Of a DNA stretch of 64,000 bases, positions 9,884 to 19,206 are shown one piece after another. Source of the stretch: Halomonas sp. SSL-5. GTDB lineage: Bacteria > Pseudomonadota > Gammaproteobacteria > Pseudomonadales > Halomonadaceae. Under the pieces are notes generated by a model, which had not been told where the DNA came from, ran no database searches, and worked only from the letters and a program-made list of their open reading frames with translations. The position numbers and the translations under genes were made by a program. Position 1 is the stretch's first letter; the number at the start of each line of letters is the position of its first letter. The DNA is taken from the NCBI RefSeq assembly GCF_030708455.1, contig NZ_JAUYWF010000004.1:124001-188000 (forward strand). Direction: 5' to 3'.

Positions 9884-10651
9884 TCAGTGGATGTCGCGCC
9901 AGTACTCGCGCTTGAGCAGGTAGGCGATGACACCGAAGATGAAGATGAAGATCAGCACCTTGGGCGCCAGGGCCTGGGCCTGAAGCTTGGAGGGCTCACC
10001 GACGTAGGCCAGGAAGTTGGTCAGGTCGTAGACCGCTTCCTCGAACTCCTCGGGTTCCAGCTCACCCGGCTGGGTGACCTGCAGGGTCTCGCAGGACTGA
10101 TACTTGCCGGTCAGCGGATCGAGTTCGGCGCCCTCCACCGGGCGGTCGGTCTCGGCGCAGACCATCTCCTGCACCCCCTGCAGCGGCTCCAGCACGTTGG
10201 GCATGGCCACCAGCGGGAAGACGGTGTTGTTCACCCCGGTACCGGTGCTCGGGTCCTTGTAGAACGAGAGCAGGTAGGAGTAGATCCAGTCGGTGCCGCG
10301 CAGGCGCGACTCCAGGGTCAGGTCGGGCGGCGGCGCCCCGAACCAGGCCTCGGCATCACCGCTGTTCATGGCGATATGCATCTGGTCGTTGAAGGCCAGG
10401 TCGGAGGAGAAGATCAGGTTCTCCTCGACCAGGTCCTGGGGCATGTTCAGGTCCTCGGCGGCCCGCGCGAAGCGCTGGTGCTCGAGGGAGTGGCAGCCCA
10501 TGCAGTAGTTGGTATAGAGCTGCATGCCGTTCTGCAGCGACGCCTTGTCCTGGAGGTCCGGTGTCATGGAGTGCGGGACGCTTGCGCCTCCCGCGGCCAT
10601 CGCCGTGACAGGCACCAGCGCGAAGAGCAGTGCGAACAGTTGCTTTTTCAT
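9884..10651 (-). CDS. petC: Ubiquinol-cytochrome c reductase, cytochrome c1
   Basis: Haem c subunit of the bc1 complex, passing electrons from the Rieske centre to soluble cytochrome c. The start MKKQLFALLF gives a Sec signal peptide ending near AMA (residue 19). Haem-binding CMGCH is at 50-54. The C-terminal membrane anchor LIFIFIFGVIAYLL precedes KREYWRDIH. The ATG overlaps the cytochrome b stop (TAATG). A longer open frame exists upstream but lies inside petB and has no family resemblance. Confidence 0.96.
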   Translation of the reverse strand: MKKQLFALLFALVPVTAMAAGGASVPHSMTPDLQDKASLQNGMQLYTNYCMGCHSLEHQRFARAAEDLNMPQDLVEENLIFSSDLAFNDQMHIAMNSGDAEAWFGAPPPDLTLESRLRGTDWIYSYLLSFYKDPSTGTGVNNTVFPLVAMPNVLEPLQGVQEMVCAETDRPVEGAELDPLTGKYQSCETLQVTQPGELEPEEFEEAVYDLTNFLAYVGEPSKLQAQALAPKVLIFIFIFGVIAYLLKREYWRDIH

Positions 10652-11910
10652 TAGCCAGTCACCCTTTCCGGAACGGGTTTGGTCTTCTCCAGCTTGGTGT
10701 AGAGCGGCATCAGCAGGAAGAAGGCGAAGTAGATCACGGTGCACAGCTGTGACAGCTGAGTGCGCCCTTCGGTGACCGGCAACACCCCGAGCACGCCCAG
10801 GATCACGAAGCTGATGGCGAACAGCGTCAGCATCACCTTGGACATCCAGCCCTTGTAGCGAATGGAGCGCACCGGGCTGCGGTCAAGCCAGGGCAGCACG
10901 AAGAGCACCGCAATGGCCGCCCCCATGCAGATCACGCCGAGAAGCTTGGCGTCGAGGCCGAACAACGAGAAGTTGATCGCGCGCAGGATCGCGTAGAAGG
11001 GCGTAAAGTACCACACCGGCGCGATATGGTTCGGCGTCTTCAGCGGGTTAGCCGGTTCGAAGTTGGGCTTCTCGAGGAAGTAGCCGCCCCCCTCGGGGAA
11101 GTAGAAGATCACCACCGCGAAGACGAACAGGAACACCGCCACGCCGACGATATCCTTCACCGTGTAGTACGGATGGAAGGGAATGCCGTCCAGCGGCTTG
11201 CCGGTCTCATCCTTCTTCTGCTTGATGTCGATGCCGTCGGGGTTGTTGGAGCCGACCTCGTGCAGAGCGATGATATGCAGCACCACCAGCGCCAGGATCA
11301 CGATGGGCAGGGCCACCACGTGCAGGGCGAAGAAGCGGTTGAGGGTGATACCGGAGATCAGGAAGTCACCGCGGATCCATTGGGTGAGGTCGGGACCGAT
11401 CACCGGAATGGCGGAGAACAGCGAGATGATGACCTGGGCACCCCAGTAGGACATCTGGCCCCAGGGAAGCAGGTAGCCCATGAAGGCCTCGGCCATCAGC
11501 GCCAGGTAGATCGCCATGCCGAAGATCCACACCAGTTCGCGGGGCGCCTTGTAGGAGCCGTAGAGCAGGCCGCGGAACATGTGCAGGTAGACGACCACGA
11601 AGAAGGCCGTGGCACCGGTGGAGTGCAGGTAGCGAATCAGCCAGCCCCACTCCACGTCGCGCATGATGTACTCGACGGAGGCAAAGGCGCCCTCGGCGGT
11701 GGGGTTGTAGCTCATGGTCAGCCAGATGCCGGTGAGGATCTGGTTGACCAGCACCAGCAGCGCCAGCGAGCCGAAGAAGTACCAGAAGTTGAAGTTCTTC
11801 GGGGCGTAATACTTGGACAGGTGCTCCTGCCACATCTGCGTCGCGGGGAAGCGCTCATCCACCCAGCGCATGACCCCCTTCTCCGCCATCGGCTTGTTCG
11901 GGTTACCCAT
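10651..11910 (-). CDS. petB: Ubiquinol-cytochrome c reductase, cytochrome b
   Basis: Membrane core of the bc1 complex carrying haems bL and bH and the Qo and Qi sites. The start MGNPNKPMAEK gives 419 residues. The haem ligands appear as two pairs: His96/His110 and His197/His212. At Qo the usual PEWY is PVWY (APVWYFTPFY), a variant known from gammaproteobacterial complexes. About eight membrane helices are visible. It starts one base inside the petA stop (TGATG), so petABC is translationally coupled. Confidence 0.97.
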   Translation of the reverse strand: MGNPNKPMAEKGVMRWVDERFPATQMWQEHLSKYYAPKNFNFWYFFGSLALLVLVNQILTGIWLTMSYNPTAEGAFASVEYIMRDVEWGWLIRYLHSTGATAFFVVVYLHMFRGLLYGSYKAPRELVWIFGMAIYLALMAEAFMGYLLPWGQMSYWGAQVIISLFSAIPVIGPDLTQWIRGDFLISGITLNRFFALHVVALPIVILALVVLHIIALHEVGSNNPDGIDIKQKKDETGKPLDGIPFHPYYTVKDIVGVAVFLFVFAVVIFYFPEGGGYFLEKPNFEPANPLKTPNHIAPVWYFTPFYAILRAINFSLFGLDAKLLGVICMGAAIAVLFVLPWLDRSPVRSIRYKGWMSKVMLTLFAISFVILGVLGVLPVTEGRTQLSQLCTVIYFAFFLLMPLYTKLEKTKPVPERVTG

Positions 11911-12509
11911 CAGGCAGTCTCCTCGTCTTCGCCAACGACAATGATGTCGTCGGTCTCGAAGCGGTAAGGCGGCACCTCCAGGTTGGTGGGAGCCGGCACG
12001 TTGCGGAACACCCGGCCCGCCAGGTCGAAGCGCGAACCATGACAGGGGCAGAAGTAGCCGCCCGGCCACTCGTCGGTGCCCACATCGTCGGCATCGGGAT
12101 CAGGCTTGAACAGAGGCGAGCAGCCCAGGTGGGTACAGATGCCGATCAACACACCGATCTCGGGCTTGATGGCCCGCAGCGGTCCCGTCACATAGGCGGG
12201 CTGCTGGGGCACTTCCGAATCGGGGTCGGCCAGTCGCGAAACATCGACACTTTCGGTGCGCTCGATCATCTCCGGAGTACGGTTCACGATCCATACCGGC
12301 TTGCCACGCCACTCCACGGTCATCTGCTGACCCGGCTCCAGCTTGGACACGTCGGCCTGAATCGGCGCACCCGCCGCTCTCGCCCTGGCACTCGGCTGCC
12401 AGGAAGCCACAAAGGGGACCGCAACCCCGACGGCACCAACCCCACCTACAACGGTGGTGGCACCCACGAGGAAACGGCGCCGACCCTTGTTCACGCCGTT
12501 ATCTGCCAT
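11910..12509 (-). CDS. petA: Ubiquinol-cytochrome c reductase, Rieske iron-sulfur subunit
   Basis: 2Fe-2S subunit of the bc1 complex. The N-terminus KGRRRFLVGATT followed by a hydrophobic stretch (about 14-36) is a twin-arginine-type signal anchor, as expected for Rieske proteins. Cluster-binding boxes are CTHLGC (Cys125, His127, Cys130) and CPCHGS (Cys154, Cys156, His157). Length 199 is normal. First gene of petABC. The 160 bases upstream contain TAACAT with a weak TTGTGC 17 bases ahead of it, a possible but unproven promoter. Confidence 0.97.
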   Translation of the reverse strand: MADNGVNKGRRRFLVGATTVVGGVGAVGVAVPFVASWQPSARARAAGAPIQADVSKLEPGQQMTVEWRGKPVWIVNRTPEMIERTESVDVSRLADPDSEVPQQPAYVTGPLRAIKPEIGVLIGICTHLGCSPLFKPDPDADDVGTDEWPGGYFCPCHGSRFDLAGRVFRNVPAPTNLEVPPYRFETDDIIVVGEDEETA

Positions 12510-12670
12510 TTCAAGGTTTCTCCCATCAGCTTACCCGTTGATCCATCACGGGCATCATCCCCGCGAACACGGACACCAAATGCGGTACATGTTAAGAAAT
12601 CGAGCCGCCCCGCACAAGGAAAAGGACCGTGACTAAGGTGGCATGCTGAACACAAATTGTTGACCTAGAA

Positions 12671-12703
12671 AAAGAAACGCCCGGGTTGATAAACCCGGGC
12701 GTT
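12671..12703 (-). terminator. Intrinsic terminator of rplM-rpsI
   Basis: Perfect 12-bp stem (12676-12687 with 12692-12703), loop GATA, followed on the minus strand by TTCTTTTT-like U-rich sequence. It lies 23 bases after the rpsI stop, a textbook rho-independent terminator. Confidence 0.9.
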
Positions 12704-12726
12704 GAGCATTCCAAGGCGGCTGGCGA

Positions 12727-13116
12727 TCAGCGCTTGGAGAACTGCGGACGGCGGCGCGCCTTGCGCAGACCGACCTTCTTACGCTCGACCTGGCGCGCGT
12801 CACGAGTCACGTAGCCCGCCTCGCGCAGCGGCGCACGGAAGTCTTCGTTGTAGACCATCAGCGCACGCGTGATGCCGTGGCGGATGGCGCCGGCCTGAGC
12901 GGAGCCACCGCCGCCCTTGACGGTCACGTAGACGTCGAACTGGCCCAGGGTCTCGGTCAGCTCGAGGGGCTGGCGAACCACCATGCGACCGGTGACGCGA
13001 CCGAAGTACTGGTCCAGCTCACGGCTGTTGACGGTGATCTTGCCGGTGCCCGGCTTCAGGAAGACGCGGGCGGTAGAGGTCTTGCGGCGCCCGGTACCGT
13101 AATACTGCTGTGTCAT
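12727..13116 (-). CDS. rpsI: 30S ribosomal protein S9
   Basis: Small-subunit ribosomal protein whose basic C-terminal tail reaches the P-site tRNA. The 129 residues include [17 protein letters not shown] near the start, [19 protein letters not shown] at about 66-84 and the C-terminal [14 protein letters not shown], all family signatures. It lies 13 bases after rplM, the universal L13-S9 pair. Confidence 0.98.
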   Translation of the reverse strand: MTQQYYGTGRRKTSTARVFLKPGTGKITVNSRELDQYFGRVTGRMVVRQPLELTETLGQFDVYVTVKGGGGSAQAGAIRHGITRALMVYNEDFRAPLREAGYVTRDARQVERKKVGLRKARRRPQFSKR

Positions 13117-13129
13117 GGCGAAGATTCCC

Positions 13130-13558
<429 letters not shown>

Positions 13559-13686
13559 GGAATCTCACCAATCAAGTGTATTGGGTTATCAGCCGATCAG
13601 CCGGCATGCAACCATCCCTATTCTTCTTGGTTGCCATCGACAGGCGAAGGCAACGGGTAGAGCGCGCGAAGTCTACATGAGCAGGG

Positions 13687-13718
13687 CCCACAAGGCAATG
13701 CCGCTCAGGGCTTGTGGG
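13687..13718 (-). other. Hairpin spanning the zapE stop, upstream of rplM
   Basis: CCCACAAG (the last zapE codons) can pair with CTTGTGGG just past the stop, an 8-bp stem with a 16-base loop. No U-run follows. It could end zapE transcripts weakly or form part of a long rplM leader; the sequence alone does not decide. Confidence 0.3.
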
Positions 13719-14874
13719 GCAGCGCCAGGTAGTCGTGGGACTGCATCTCCTGCAGCCGCGACAGGGTGCGCTGGAACTCGAACTCGAGGCGCCCGTCGGC
13801 ATACAGCGCCTCGGCGGGCACCTCGGCGGACATCAGCAGCTTGACGCCGCGATCGTAGAACTCGTCGACCATGTTGATGAAGCGCCTGGCCTGATCATCC
13901 GTCGCCCCGTTCATGCGGGTCACGTTGGAGACCAGCACGGAGTGGAACTCCCGGGCCAGCTCGATATAGTCGTTCTGGCTGCGCGGACCGTCGCAGAGCT
14001 CACGGAACTCGAACCACACCACGTCGTCGTGGAGCCGGCGGGCGTGCAGCACCCGGTGGTTGATCTCCAGCGGCACGTCGACCTCGCCGTCTTGGCCGGC
14101 GATCTCGCGGAAGCTGCGCGCCAGCTCCACCTCGGCGGCCGCGTCGAGGGGCGAGTGGAAGATCTCGGCACGCTCCAGGGCGCGCAGCCGGTAGTCGATT
14201 CCCGAGTCGACGTTGACCACCTCGCAGTGGCGCTCGAGCAGGTCGATGGCCGGCAGGAAACGCGCGCGCTGCAGGCCATCCTTGTAGAGCTCGCCGGGCA
14301 CGATATTGGAGGTCGCCACCAACACCACGCCGCGCTCGAACAGGGCCTCGAGCAGGTTGGCCAGGATCATGGCATCGGTGATGTCCTTGACGAAGAACTC
14401 GTCGAAGCAGATCACCCTGGCCTCGGCGGCGAATTTCGCGGCGATCAGGCGCAGCGGATTCTTCTCGCCCTTGTAGTGTTCCAACTCGTTGTGCACCCGC
14501 TGCATGAAGCGGTGAAAGTGGGTGCGCATCTTCTCGGGAAAGGGCAGCGACTCGTAGAAGGCGTCCACCAGGTAGGTCTTGCCGCGCCCGACACCGCCCC
14601 AGAAGTAGAGCCCGCGGATCTCCGGCAGCACCGGGGCCTCGGCTTCGCGGGGTGCACGCTTGCCGAACAGTCCGGCCACGCGGGATACCAGGCCAGCGCC
14701 CGTGGCAGCGGGGCGCGGCGGCGCGGGTGGCGTCGCGAGCAGCTCCTCGTAGAGTCGCTGCAGATGCGCCACGGCCTGCTCCTGGGCGGCATCGTACTGG
14801 AAGTCGTCACGTTCCAGGTCGGCCCGATAGCGGGCCATGGGGGTGGGACGAACGTCTCGATGTGCGGCACTCAT
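13705..14874 (-). CDS. zapE: Cell division ATPase ZapE (AFG1 family)
   Basis: P-loop ATPase that associates with the Z-ring and is needed for division under stress in E. coli; related to mitochondrial Afg1/Lace1. The start MSAAHRDVRPTPMARYRADL gives 389 residues. Walker A GGVGRGKT lies at 93-100, Walker B ICFDEFFV near 155, then VLVATSNIVPGELYKDGLQRARFLP, a strong family signature. A low-complexity Ala/Pro segment (50-60) is an insertion relative to E. coli. It is divergent from zapG across a 204-base region holding promoters for both. Confidence 0.95.
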   Translation of the reverse strand: MSAAHRDVRPTPMARYRADLERDDFQYDAAQEQAVAHLQRLYEELLATPPAPPRPAATGAGLVSRVAGLFGKRAPREAEAPVLPEIRGLYFWGGVGRGKTYLVDAFYESLPFPEKMRTHFHRFMQRVHNELEHYKGEKNPLRLIAAKFAAEARVICFDEFFVKDITDAMILANLLEALFERGVVLVATSNIVPGELYKDGLQRARFLPAIDLLERHCEVVNVDSGIDYRLRALERAEIFHSPLDAAAEVELARSFREIAGQDGEVDVPLEINHRVLHARRLHDDVVWFEFRELCDGPRSQNDYIELAREFHSVLVSNVTRMNGATDDQARRFINMVDEFYDRGVKLLMSAEVPAEALYADGRLEFEFQRTLSRLQEMQSHDYLALPHKP

Positions 14875-14913
14875 GGGGCGAAAACGGCCTGTTGCGGCTT
14901 CGACAGGCTGCAT

Positions 14914-14919
14914 ATTATA
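14914..14919 (-). promoter_or_regulatory. Probable -10 element of the zapE promoter
   Basis: Consensus TATAAT on the minus strand, about 40 bases upstream of the zapE ATG. A -35 box is not convincing. It stands out in an otherwise GC-rich gap. Confidence 0.5.
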
Positions 14920-14960
14920 CGCGCCTGAACAACGAAGCGCATCGCCGGGGCCCGTCCGCG

Positions 14961-14991
14961 TTGACCCGGCGGCGGCGCTAGACCCTATAAT
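14961..14991 (+). promoter_or_regulatory. Probable zapG promoter
   Basis: TTGACC (14961-14966) and a perfect TATAAT (14986-14991) separated by 19 bases, about 90 bases before the zapG start. The spacer is two bases longer than ideal. Confidence 0.6.
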
Positions 14992-15078
14992 GGTGCGCGC
15001 CGGGGCCACCGCCCCATCACCGGATCCGCCCGCCGTAACGCCGGCCGCTGGATCGTTCACCGCCGCAGGGAGACCGAC

Positions 15079-15528
15079 GTGGACGAGAGCAACATCAACT
15101 GGATTCTGGCCATTGCCTGCCTGCTGGCCGGTATCGGCCTGGGGGCACTGGGCTATCACCTGCTCAACGCCGGCGCCCACGGCATGCAGCGCCTGCGCCA
15201 GCGCCTCGCCGAACGCGACCGGGAACTCGCGGCCCTGCGCGACGGCCTCGACGAGCACTTCGACGAGGTCAGCCGACTGGCGGAAACGCTGCGCCGGGAC
15301 AGCGAGGCACTCGCCGCACGCCTCGCCGAGGATGCCGGCGCCCTCGGCGGGCGCACCAGGGGCCGCCCGGGTCTTGCCGTGGAAGAGCCCACGACCCCCG
15401 CCGACGAGATCGACGACGAGGCCCTGCCGACGCCCCGTGACTATGCCGACGGCTCAGGCGGCACCCTCTCCGAGGACTTCGGCCTCAAGGACGACGCCAG
15501 CCGGGAGCCCGAGGCCCCCCGCTACTGA
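15079..15528 (+). CDS. zapG: Z-ring associated protein ZapG (YhcB, DUF1043)
   Basis: Inner-membrane protein with one N-terminal helix (about 8-27, INWILAIACLLAGIGLGALGY) and a cytoplasmic coiled coil (about 35-85) rich in Leu, Arg and Glu. E. coli YhcB/ZapG links cell division and envelope growth. Length 149, with an acidic, disordered tail. It starts at GTG. The position opposite zapE and near the algW/degS gene is the conserved arrangement, which supports the call despite weak sequence conservation. Confidence 0.88.
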   Translation: MDESNINWILAIACLLAGIGLGALGYHLLNAGAHGMQRLRQRLAERDRELAALRDGLDEHFDEVSRLAETLRRDSEALAARLAEDAGALGGRTRGRPGLAVEEPTTPADEIDDEALPTPRDYADGSGGTLSEDFGLKDDASREPEAPRY

Positions 15529-15556
15529 GCCGAACGACAGGTTCGCTAGACCCTCG

Positions 15557-15581
15557 ACGCCCCGCCCAACCGGCGGGGCGT
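15557..15581. terminator. Terminator between zapG and the NIF3-like gene
   Basis: A 10-bp perfect stem ACGCCCCGCC/GGCGGGGCGT with a five-base loop, followed on the plus strand by TGTGGTTTCC. It lies between convergent genes and may serve both. Confidence 0.7.
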
Positions 15582-15596
15582 TGTGGTTTCCGGGCC

Positions 15597-16358
15597 TCAC
15601 GCCGGGTTGTCGATATCCACGAAACGGTGCTCGAGGCCGAACTCGCCGGCCAGCCACTCGCCCAGCGCCCGCACGCCGTCCCGCTCCGTGGCGTGGTGGC
15701 CGGCACACAGATAGTGGATGCCCAGCTCGCGGGCCAGGTGGGTAGTGCGCTCGGAGATCTCCCCGGAGATGAAGGCATCGGCTCCCGCCTCCCGCGCCGC
15801 GGTGATCATGTCCTGGGCCCCGCCGGTGCACCAGGCCACCCGTCGGACGGGGCCAGCGCACGGCGCCTCCACCAGCAGCGCCTCGCGCCCCAGACGCTCA
15901 CCGACGTGGTCGGCCAACGCCCCTGCATCCATCACCGACGGCGGCGCCCCCAGCCAGAGGAGCCCTTCCCCCAACTCGCCGTCGGCGCACCCTTCCACCG
16001 TGAAGCCCAGCCGACGCCCAAGTTCGGCGTTGTTGCCGAGCCCGGCATGGGCATCCAGTGGCAGGTGATAGGCCAGCAGGCTGATGTCATGGGCCAGCAG
16101 GGTCTGCAGCCGGCGCCGCTTCATGCCGGTGATGGCCACCGGCTCGTTCTTCCAGAAATAGCCATGGTGGACCAGCACCAGGTCGGCCTCCCAGGCCAGC
16201 GCCTCGTCGAGCAGCGCCTGGCAGGCGGTGACCCCACTCAGCACCCGCCTGACCTCGTCACGCCCCTCCACCTGCAGGCCATTGACGGTGTAGTCCTTGA
16301 AGCGCTCGGGCTGCAGCTTGCTTTCGCAGGCGGCCACCAGGGTGTCGCGATGAGTCAT
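15597..16358 (-). CDS. NIF3/YbgI-like dinuclear metal centre protein
   Basis: Member of the NIF3 (DUF34) family: toroidal hexamers with a two-metal site, reported as GTP cyclohydrolase I type 2 homologues or metal-insertion proteins, with unsettled function. In 253 residues the conserved elements are VNGLQVEG at about 25-32, DLVLVHHGYFW (metal-binding HH) at about 59-69, LLAYHLPLDAHAGLGNN, ADAFISGEISERTTH and the C-terminal CAGHHATERDGV (HHxxxE). Divergent from algW, as in pseudomonads. The metal ligands are all present. Confidence 0.9.
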   Translation of the reverse strand: MTHRDTLVAACESKLQPERFKDYTVNGLQVEGRDEVRRVLSGVTACQALLDEALAWEADLVLVHHGYFWKNEPVAITGMKRRRLQTLLAHDISLLAYHLPLDAHAGLGNNAELGRRLGFTVEGCADGELGEGLLWLGAPPSVMDAGALADHVGERLGREALLVEAPCAGPVRRVAWCTGGAQDMITAAREAGADAFISGEISERTTHLARELGIHYLCAGHHATERDGVRALGEWLAGEFGLEHRFVDIDNPA

Positions 16359-16404
16359 CGTCTCCTCCGGACGCTGTGGAATGAAGGTGTTACCATGCGC
16401 CGAT

Positions 16405-16440
16405 TGTAACCGTCACCGGCGAGCGCCGGCGACCGTTACA
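16405..16440. promoter_or_regulatory. Large imperfect dyad upstream of algW
   Basis: Arms 16405-16420 and 16425-16440 are inverted repeats matching at 14 of 16 positions, with the loop GAGC, in the 120-base gap between the NIF3-like gene and algW. It ends 38 bases before the algW ATG. It could be an operator or a hairpin in the algW leader. Confidence 0.5.
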
Positions 16441-16478
16441 GCCCCGACGCGACCGCCCAGACGAGAACCGAGTCCCGC

Positions 16479-17747
16479 ATGCCGTACCGACCGCCGCGCC
16501 ATCGCCTTAGCTCCCTTGCTCCCTACCTGCTGCCGGTGCTGATCGGGGTGCTGCTCGCCGTGGTACTGCTCAACGCCTTCCCGCGGCTCACCGGCCGCGA
16601 TGCTGGCGAGCCGTCTTCCCCGGCGGCGCCCGCCCCGATCCTGCGCGAGCCGCTGGCGGTCTCCCCCGATGTCGCGGCCCCCAGCGACGAGGCCGAGCGT
16701 CCCGCACCGGCACTGCGCCAGGCACCGCCGCTCGCCCGCGAGCAGGGGCCGGCCAGCTACGCCGCCGCGGTGGAGCGCGCCGCCCCGGCGGTCGTCAACA
16801 TCTACTCCTCCAGAGTCGTCGAACGCGACCAGCACCCGTTGATGTCGGACCCCTTCTTCCGCCAGTTCTTCGGCGACGACATGCCGACGCGACAGCGCAT
16901 GCTGTCGAGCCTCGGCTCGGGCGTCATCGTCAGCGAAGAGGGCTATGTGCTGACCAACCACCACGTGATCGGCGGCGCCGACCAGATCCAGGTGGCCCTG
17001 CGCGACGGCCGCGAGACCCTGGCCGAGGTGATCGGCACCGACCCGGAGAGCGACCTCGCCGTGCTGCGCATCCAGCTCGACGACCTGCCGGTGATCGAGC
17101 TGGCCGACTCCGCCGAGGTAGCCATCGGCGACGTGGCCCTGGCCATCGGCAACCCCTTCGGGGTCGGCCAGACGGTCACCATGGGCATCATCAGCGCCAC
17201 CGGCCGCAGCCACCTGGGGCTCAACGCCTACGAGGACTTCATCCAGACCGATGCCGCCATCAACCCGGGAAACTCCGGGGGCGCGCTGATCAGCCCCGAC
17301 GGGGCCATGGTGGGCATCAATACCGCGATCTTCTCGCGCTCGGGTGGCTCTCAGGGGATCGGCTTCGCCATCCCCGCCAACCTGGCGCGCAATATCCTCG
17401 AGGAACTGGTCACTCAGGGGCGCGTGATCCGTGGCTGGCTGGGGGTCGAGGCCCAGGAGCTCAACCCGGAACTGGCCGCCTCCTTCGGCCTGCAGGCGCC
17501 GCGCGGCGTGATCATCGCCGGGGTGGTGCCGGGAGGACCCGCCGACCAGGCCGGCCTGCGCCCCGGGGATGTGCTGCTCTCCATCGAGGGCCGGCCGATC
17601 CTCGACGCCCGGGAGACGATGTCCGACATCGCCGCGGTGGAGCCCGGCGACAGCCTGCCGCTCACCGTGGTACGCGGCGGCGAGGAGCTGGAACTGACGG
17701 TAGAGGTCGGCGAGCGGCCGCCCCCCGAGCTGCGCGACCCCGAGTAG
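16479..17747 (+). CDS. algW: Periplasmic serine protease AlgW/DegS
   Basis: Membrane-anchored trypsin-like protease of the HtrA family that starts envelope-stress signalling by cutting the anti-sigma factor (RseA/MucA). One N-terminal helix (about 13-32) anchors it; a Pro/Ala-rich linker follows. The catalytic triad is His162 (TNHHV), Asp192 (ESDLAVL) and Ser266 (GNSGG). A single C-terminal PDZ domain lies at about 320-410 (GWLGVE, GVIIAGVVPGGPADQAGLRPGD). One PDZ plus an uncleaved anchor indicates DegS/AlgW rather than two-PDZ DegP/MucD. At 422 residues it is longer than E. coli DegS (355), mainly from the linker. Neighbouring NIF3 and hisD match the P. aeruginosa algW context. Confidence 0.92.
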   Translation: MPYRPPRHRLSSLAPYLLPVLIGVLLAVVLLNAFPRLTGRDAGEPSSPAAPAPILREPLAVSPDVAAPSDEAERPAPALRQAPPLAREQGPASYAAAVERAAPAVVNIYSSRVVERDQHPLMSDPFFRQFFGDDMPTRQRMLSSLGSGVIVSEEGYVLTNHHVIGGADQIQVALRDGRETLAEVIGTDPESDLAVLRIQLDDLPVIELADSAEVAIGDVALAIGNPFGVGQTVTMGIISATGRSHLGLNAYEDFIQTDAAINPGNSGGALISPDGAMVGINTAIFSRSGGSQGIGFAIPANLARNILEELVTQGRVIRGWLGVEAQELNPELAASFGLQAPRGVIIAGVVPGGPADQAGLRPGDVLLSIEGRPILDARETMSDIAAVEPGDSLPLTVVRGGEELELTVEVGERPPPELRDPE

Positions 17748-17778
17748 CCACTCGCCCACGCCGCCCCCACGCTCCCCA

Positions 17779-17820
17779 CGACGCAGAGGGCCCCGCCATC
17801 CGACGGGGCCCTCTGCGTCG
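17779..17820. terminator. Bidirectional terminator between algW and hisD
   Basis: Perfect 17-bp inverted repeat (17779-17795 and 17804-17820) with an eight-base loop, between convergent algW and hisD. Very stable; no long U-run. Confidence 0.8.
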
Positions 17821-17835
17821 AGCCACGTCGGTCGA

Positions 17836-19155
17836 TCACGTCTTGATGCGGTACTCGGCGCTGCGCGCATGGGCGGTAAGCGACTCGCCGCGAGCCAGCA
17901 CCGAGGCCACCCGCCCCAGCTCGGACGCCCCCTCGGCGGAGCAGTGGATGATCGATGAGCGCTTCTGGAAGTCGTAGACCCCCAGCGGCGACGAGAAGCG
18001 TGCGGTGCCCGAGGTGGGCAGCACATGGTTGGGACCGGCGCAGTAGTCCCCCAGCGCCTCGGCGGTATAGCGACCCATGAAGATGGCGCCGGCGTGACGC
18101 ACCTCGGGAAGCCAGCCCTCGGGGTTGGCCACGGAGAGCTCGAGATGCTCCGGCGCGATGCGATTGATCAGCGTCATCGCCTCGGCGCGATCGCGGCAAC
18201 GAATCAGCGCCCCGCGCCGGGAGAGCGACTCGCGGACGATCGCCTGGCGCTCCAGGGTCGGCAGCAGGCGGTCGATGGCGGCCTCCACGGCGTCGATGTG
18301 CTGGTCATCCCAGCCCACCAGGATCGCCTGGGCGTCCTCGTCGTGCTCGGCCTGGGAGAAGAGGTCCATGGCCAGCCACTCGGGGTCGGTCCCGCCATCG
18401 GAGACCACCAGGATCTCCGAGGGGCCGGCGATCATGTCGATGCCCACCTGGCCGAACACCGCACGCTTGGCCGTCGCCACGTAGATATTGCCCGGCCCGA
18501 CGATCTTGTCGACCCGCGGCACCGTCTCGGTGCCGTAGGCCAGGGCGGCGATGGCCTGGGCGCCCCCCACCGTGAACACCCGGTCGACCCCGGCGAGGTG
18601 CGCCGCGGCCAGCACCAGCTCGTTGAGCACCCCATCCGGGGTGGGGACCACCATGATGATCTCGCGGACGCCGGCCACATGGGCGGGAATCGCGTTCATC
18701 AACACCGAGGAGGGATAGGCCGCCTTGCCGCCCGGCACGTAGATGCCGGCACGATCGAGTGGCATCACCTGCTGGCCAAGCACGCTGCCGTCCTCCTCGG
18801 TGTAGTGCCAGGACTCGGGCTTCTGGCGCTCGTGGTAGAGTCGGATGCGCTCGGCGGCCTGGGCCAGGGCCTCGCGCTGCTCGTCGGGCAGCCCCTCGTA
18901 GGCCTGGCGCAGGCGCGGCGCACTGAGGGTCAGCTCGGCCATGCTGGATGCCGAGAGGCGATCGAAGCGGTTGCTGGCCTCCACCAGGGCGGCGTCGCCG
19001 CGATCCTTCACCGCGGCGAGGATCTCCGCGACCCGCGCCTGGACCTCGCCGTCGGAGACCCCCTCCCAGGCCAGCAGGTGGTCGAGCCGTGCCGTGAAGT
19101 CGGCGTCGGTGGTGGCGAGGCGGGCGATTCCTGAGGGGGCAGTGGTATCGGTCAT
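17836..19155 (-). CDS. hisD: Histidinol dehydrogenase
   Basis: NAD-dependent zinc enzyme that oxidises L-histidinol to L-histidine in the last two steps of the pathway. The start [13 protein letters not shown] gives 439 residues. Family motifs: [20 protein letters not shown] at about 128-147, [53 protein letters not shown] and [27 protein letters not shown] further upstream would add 14 residues without conservation. Last gene of the mla-murA-hisGD run; the hisC expected next in pseudomonads is absent. Confidence 0.96.
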   Translation of the reverse strand: MTDTTAPSGIARLATTDADFTARLDHLLAWEGVSDGEVQARVAEILAAVKDRGDAALVEASNRFDRLSASSMAELTLSAPRLRQAYEGLPDEQREALAQAAERIRLYHERQKPESWHYTEEDGSVLGQQVMPLDRAGIYVPGGKAAYPSSVLMNAIPAHVAGVREIIMVVPTPDGVLNELVLAAAHLAGVDRVFTVGGAQAIAALAYGTETVPRVDKIVGPGNIYVATAKRAVFGQVGIDMIAGPSEILVVSDGGTDPEWLAMDLFSQAEHDEDAQAILVGWDDQHIDAVEAAIDRLLPTLERQAIVRESLSRRGALIRCRDRAEAMTLINRIAPEHLELSVANPEGWLPEVRHAGAIFMGRYTAEALGDYCAGPNHVLPTSGTARFSSPLGVYDFQKRSSIIHCSAEGASELGRVASVLARGESLTAHARSAEYRIKT

Positions 19156-19206
19156 GGCAGCATCCATATCGTGTCGGGACTGTCCGGTCGGGTCCAACGC
19201 GGGCGC

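Noticed and set aside
11911-12069. 53-residue N-terminal extension of cytochrome b
   Set aside because: Lies inside petA and is out-of-frame translation of the Rieske gene; the ATG at 11910 overlaps the petA stop as expected for coupling.
14875-15258. Extension of zapE to a 517-codon frame
   Set aside because: It would run through both predicted promoters and the divergent zapG coding region; the ATG at 14874 fits the family.
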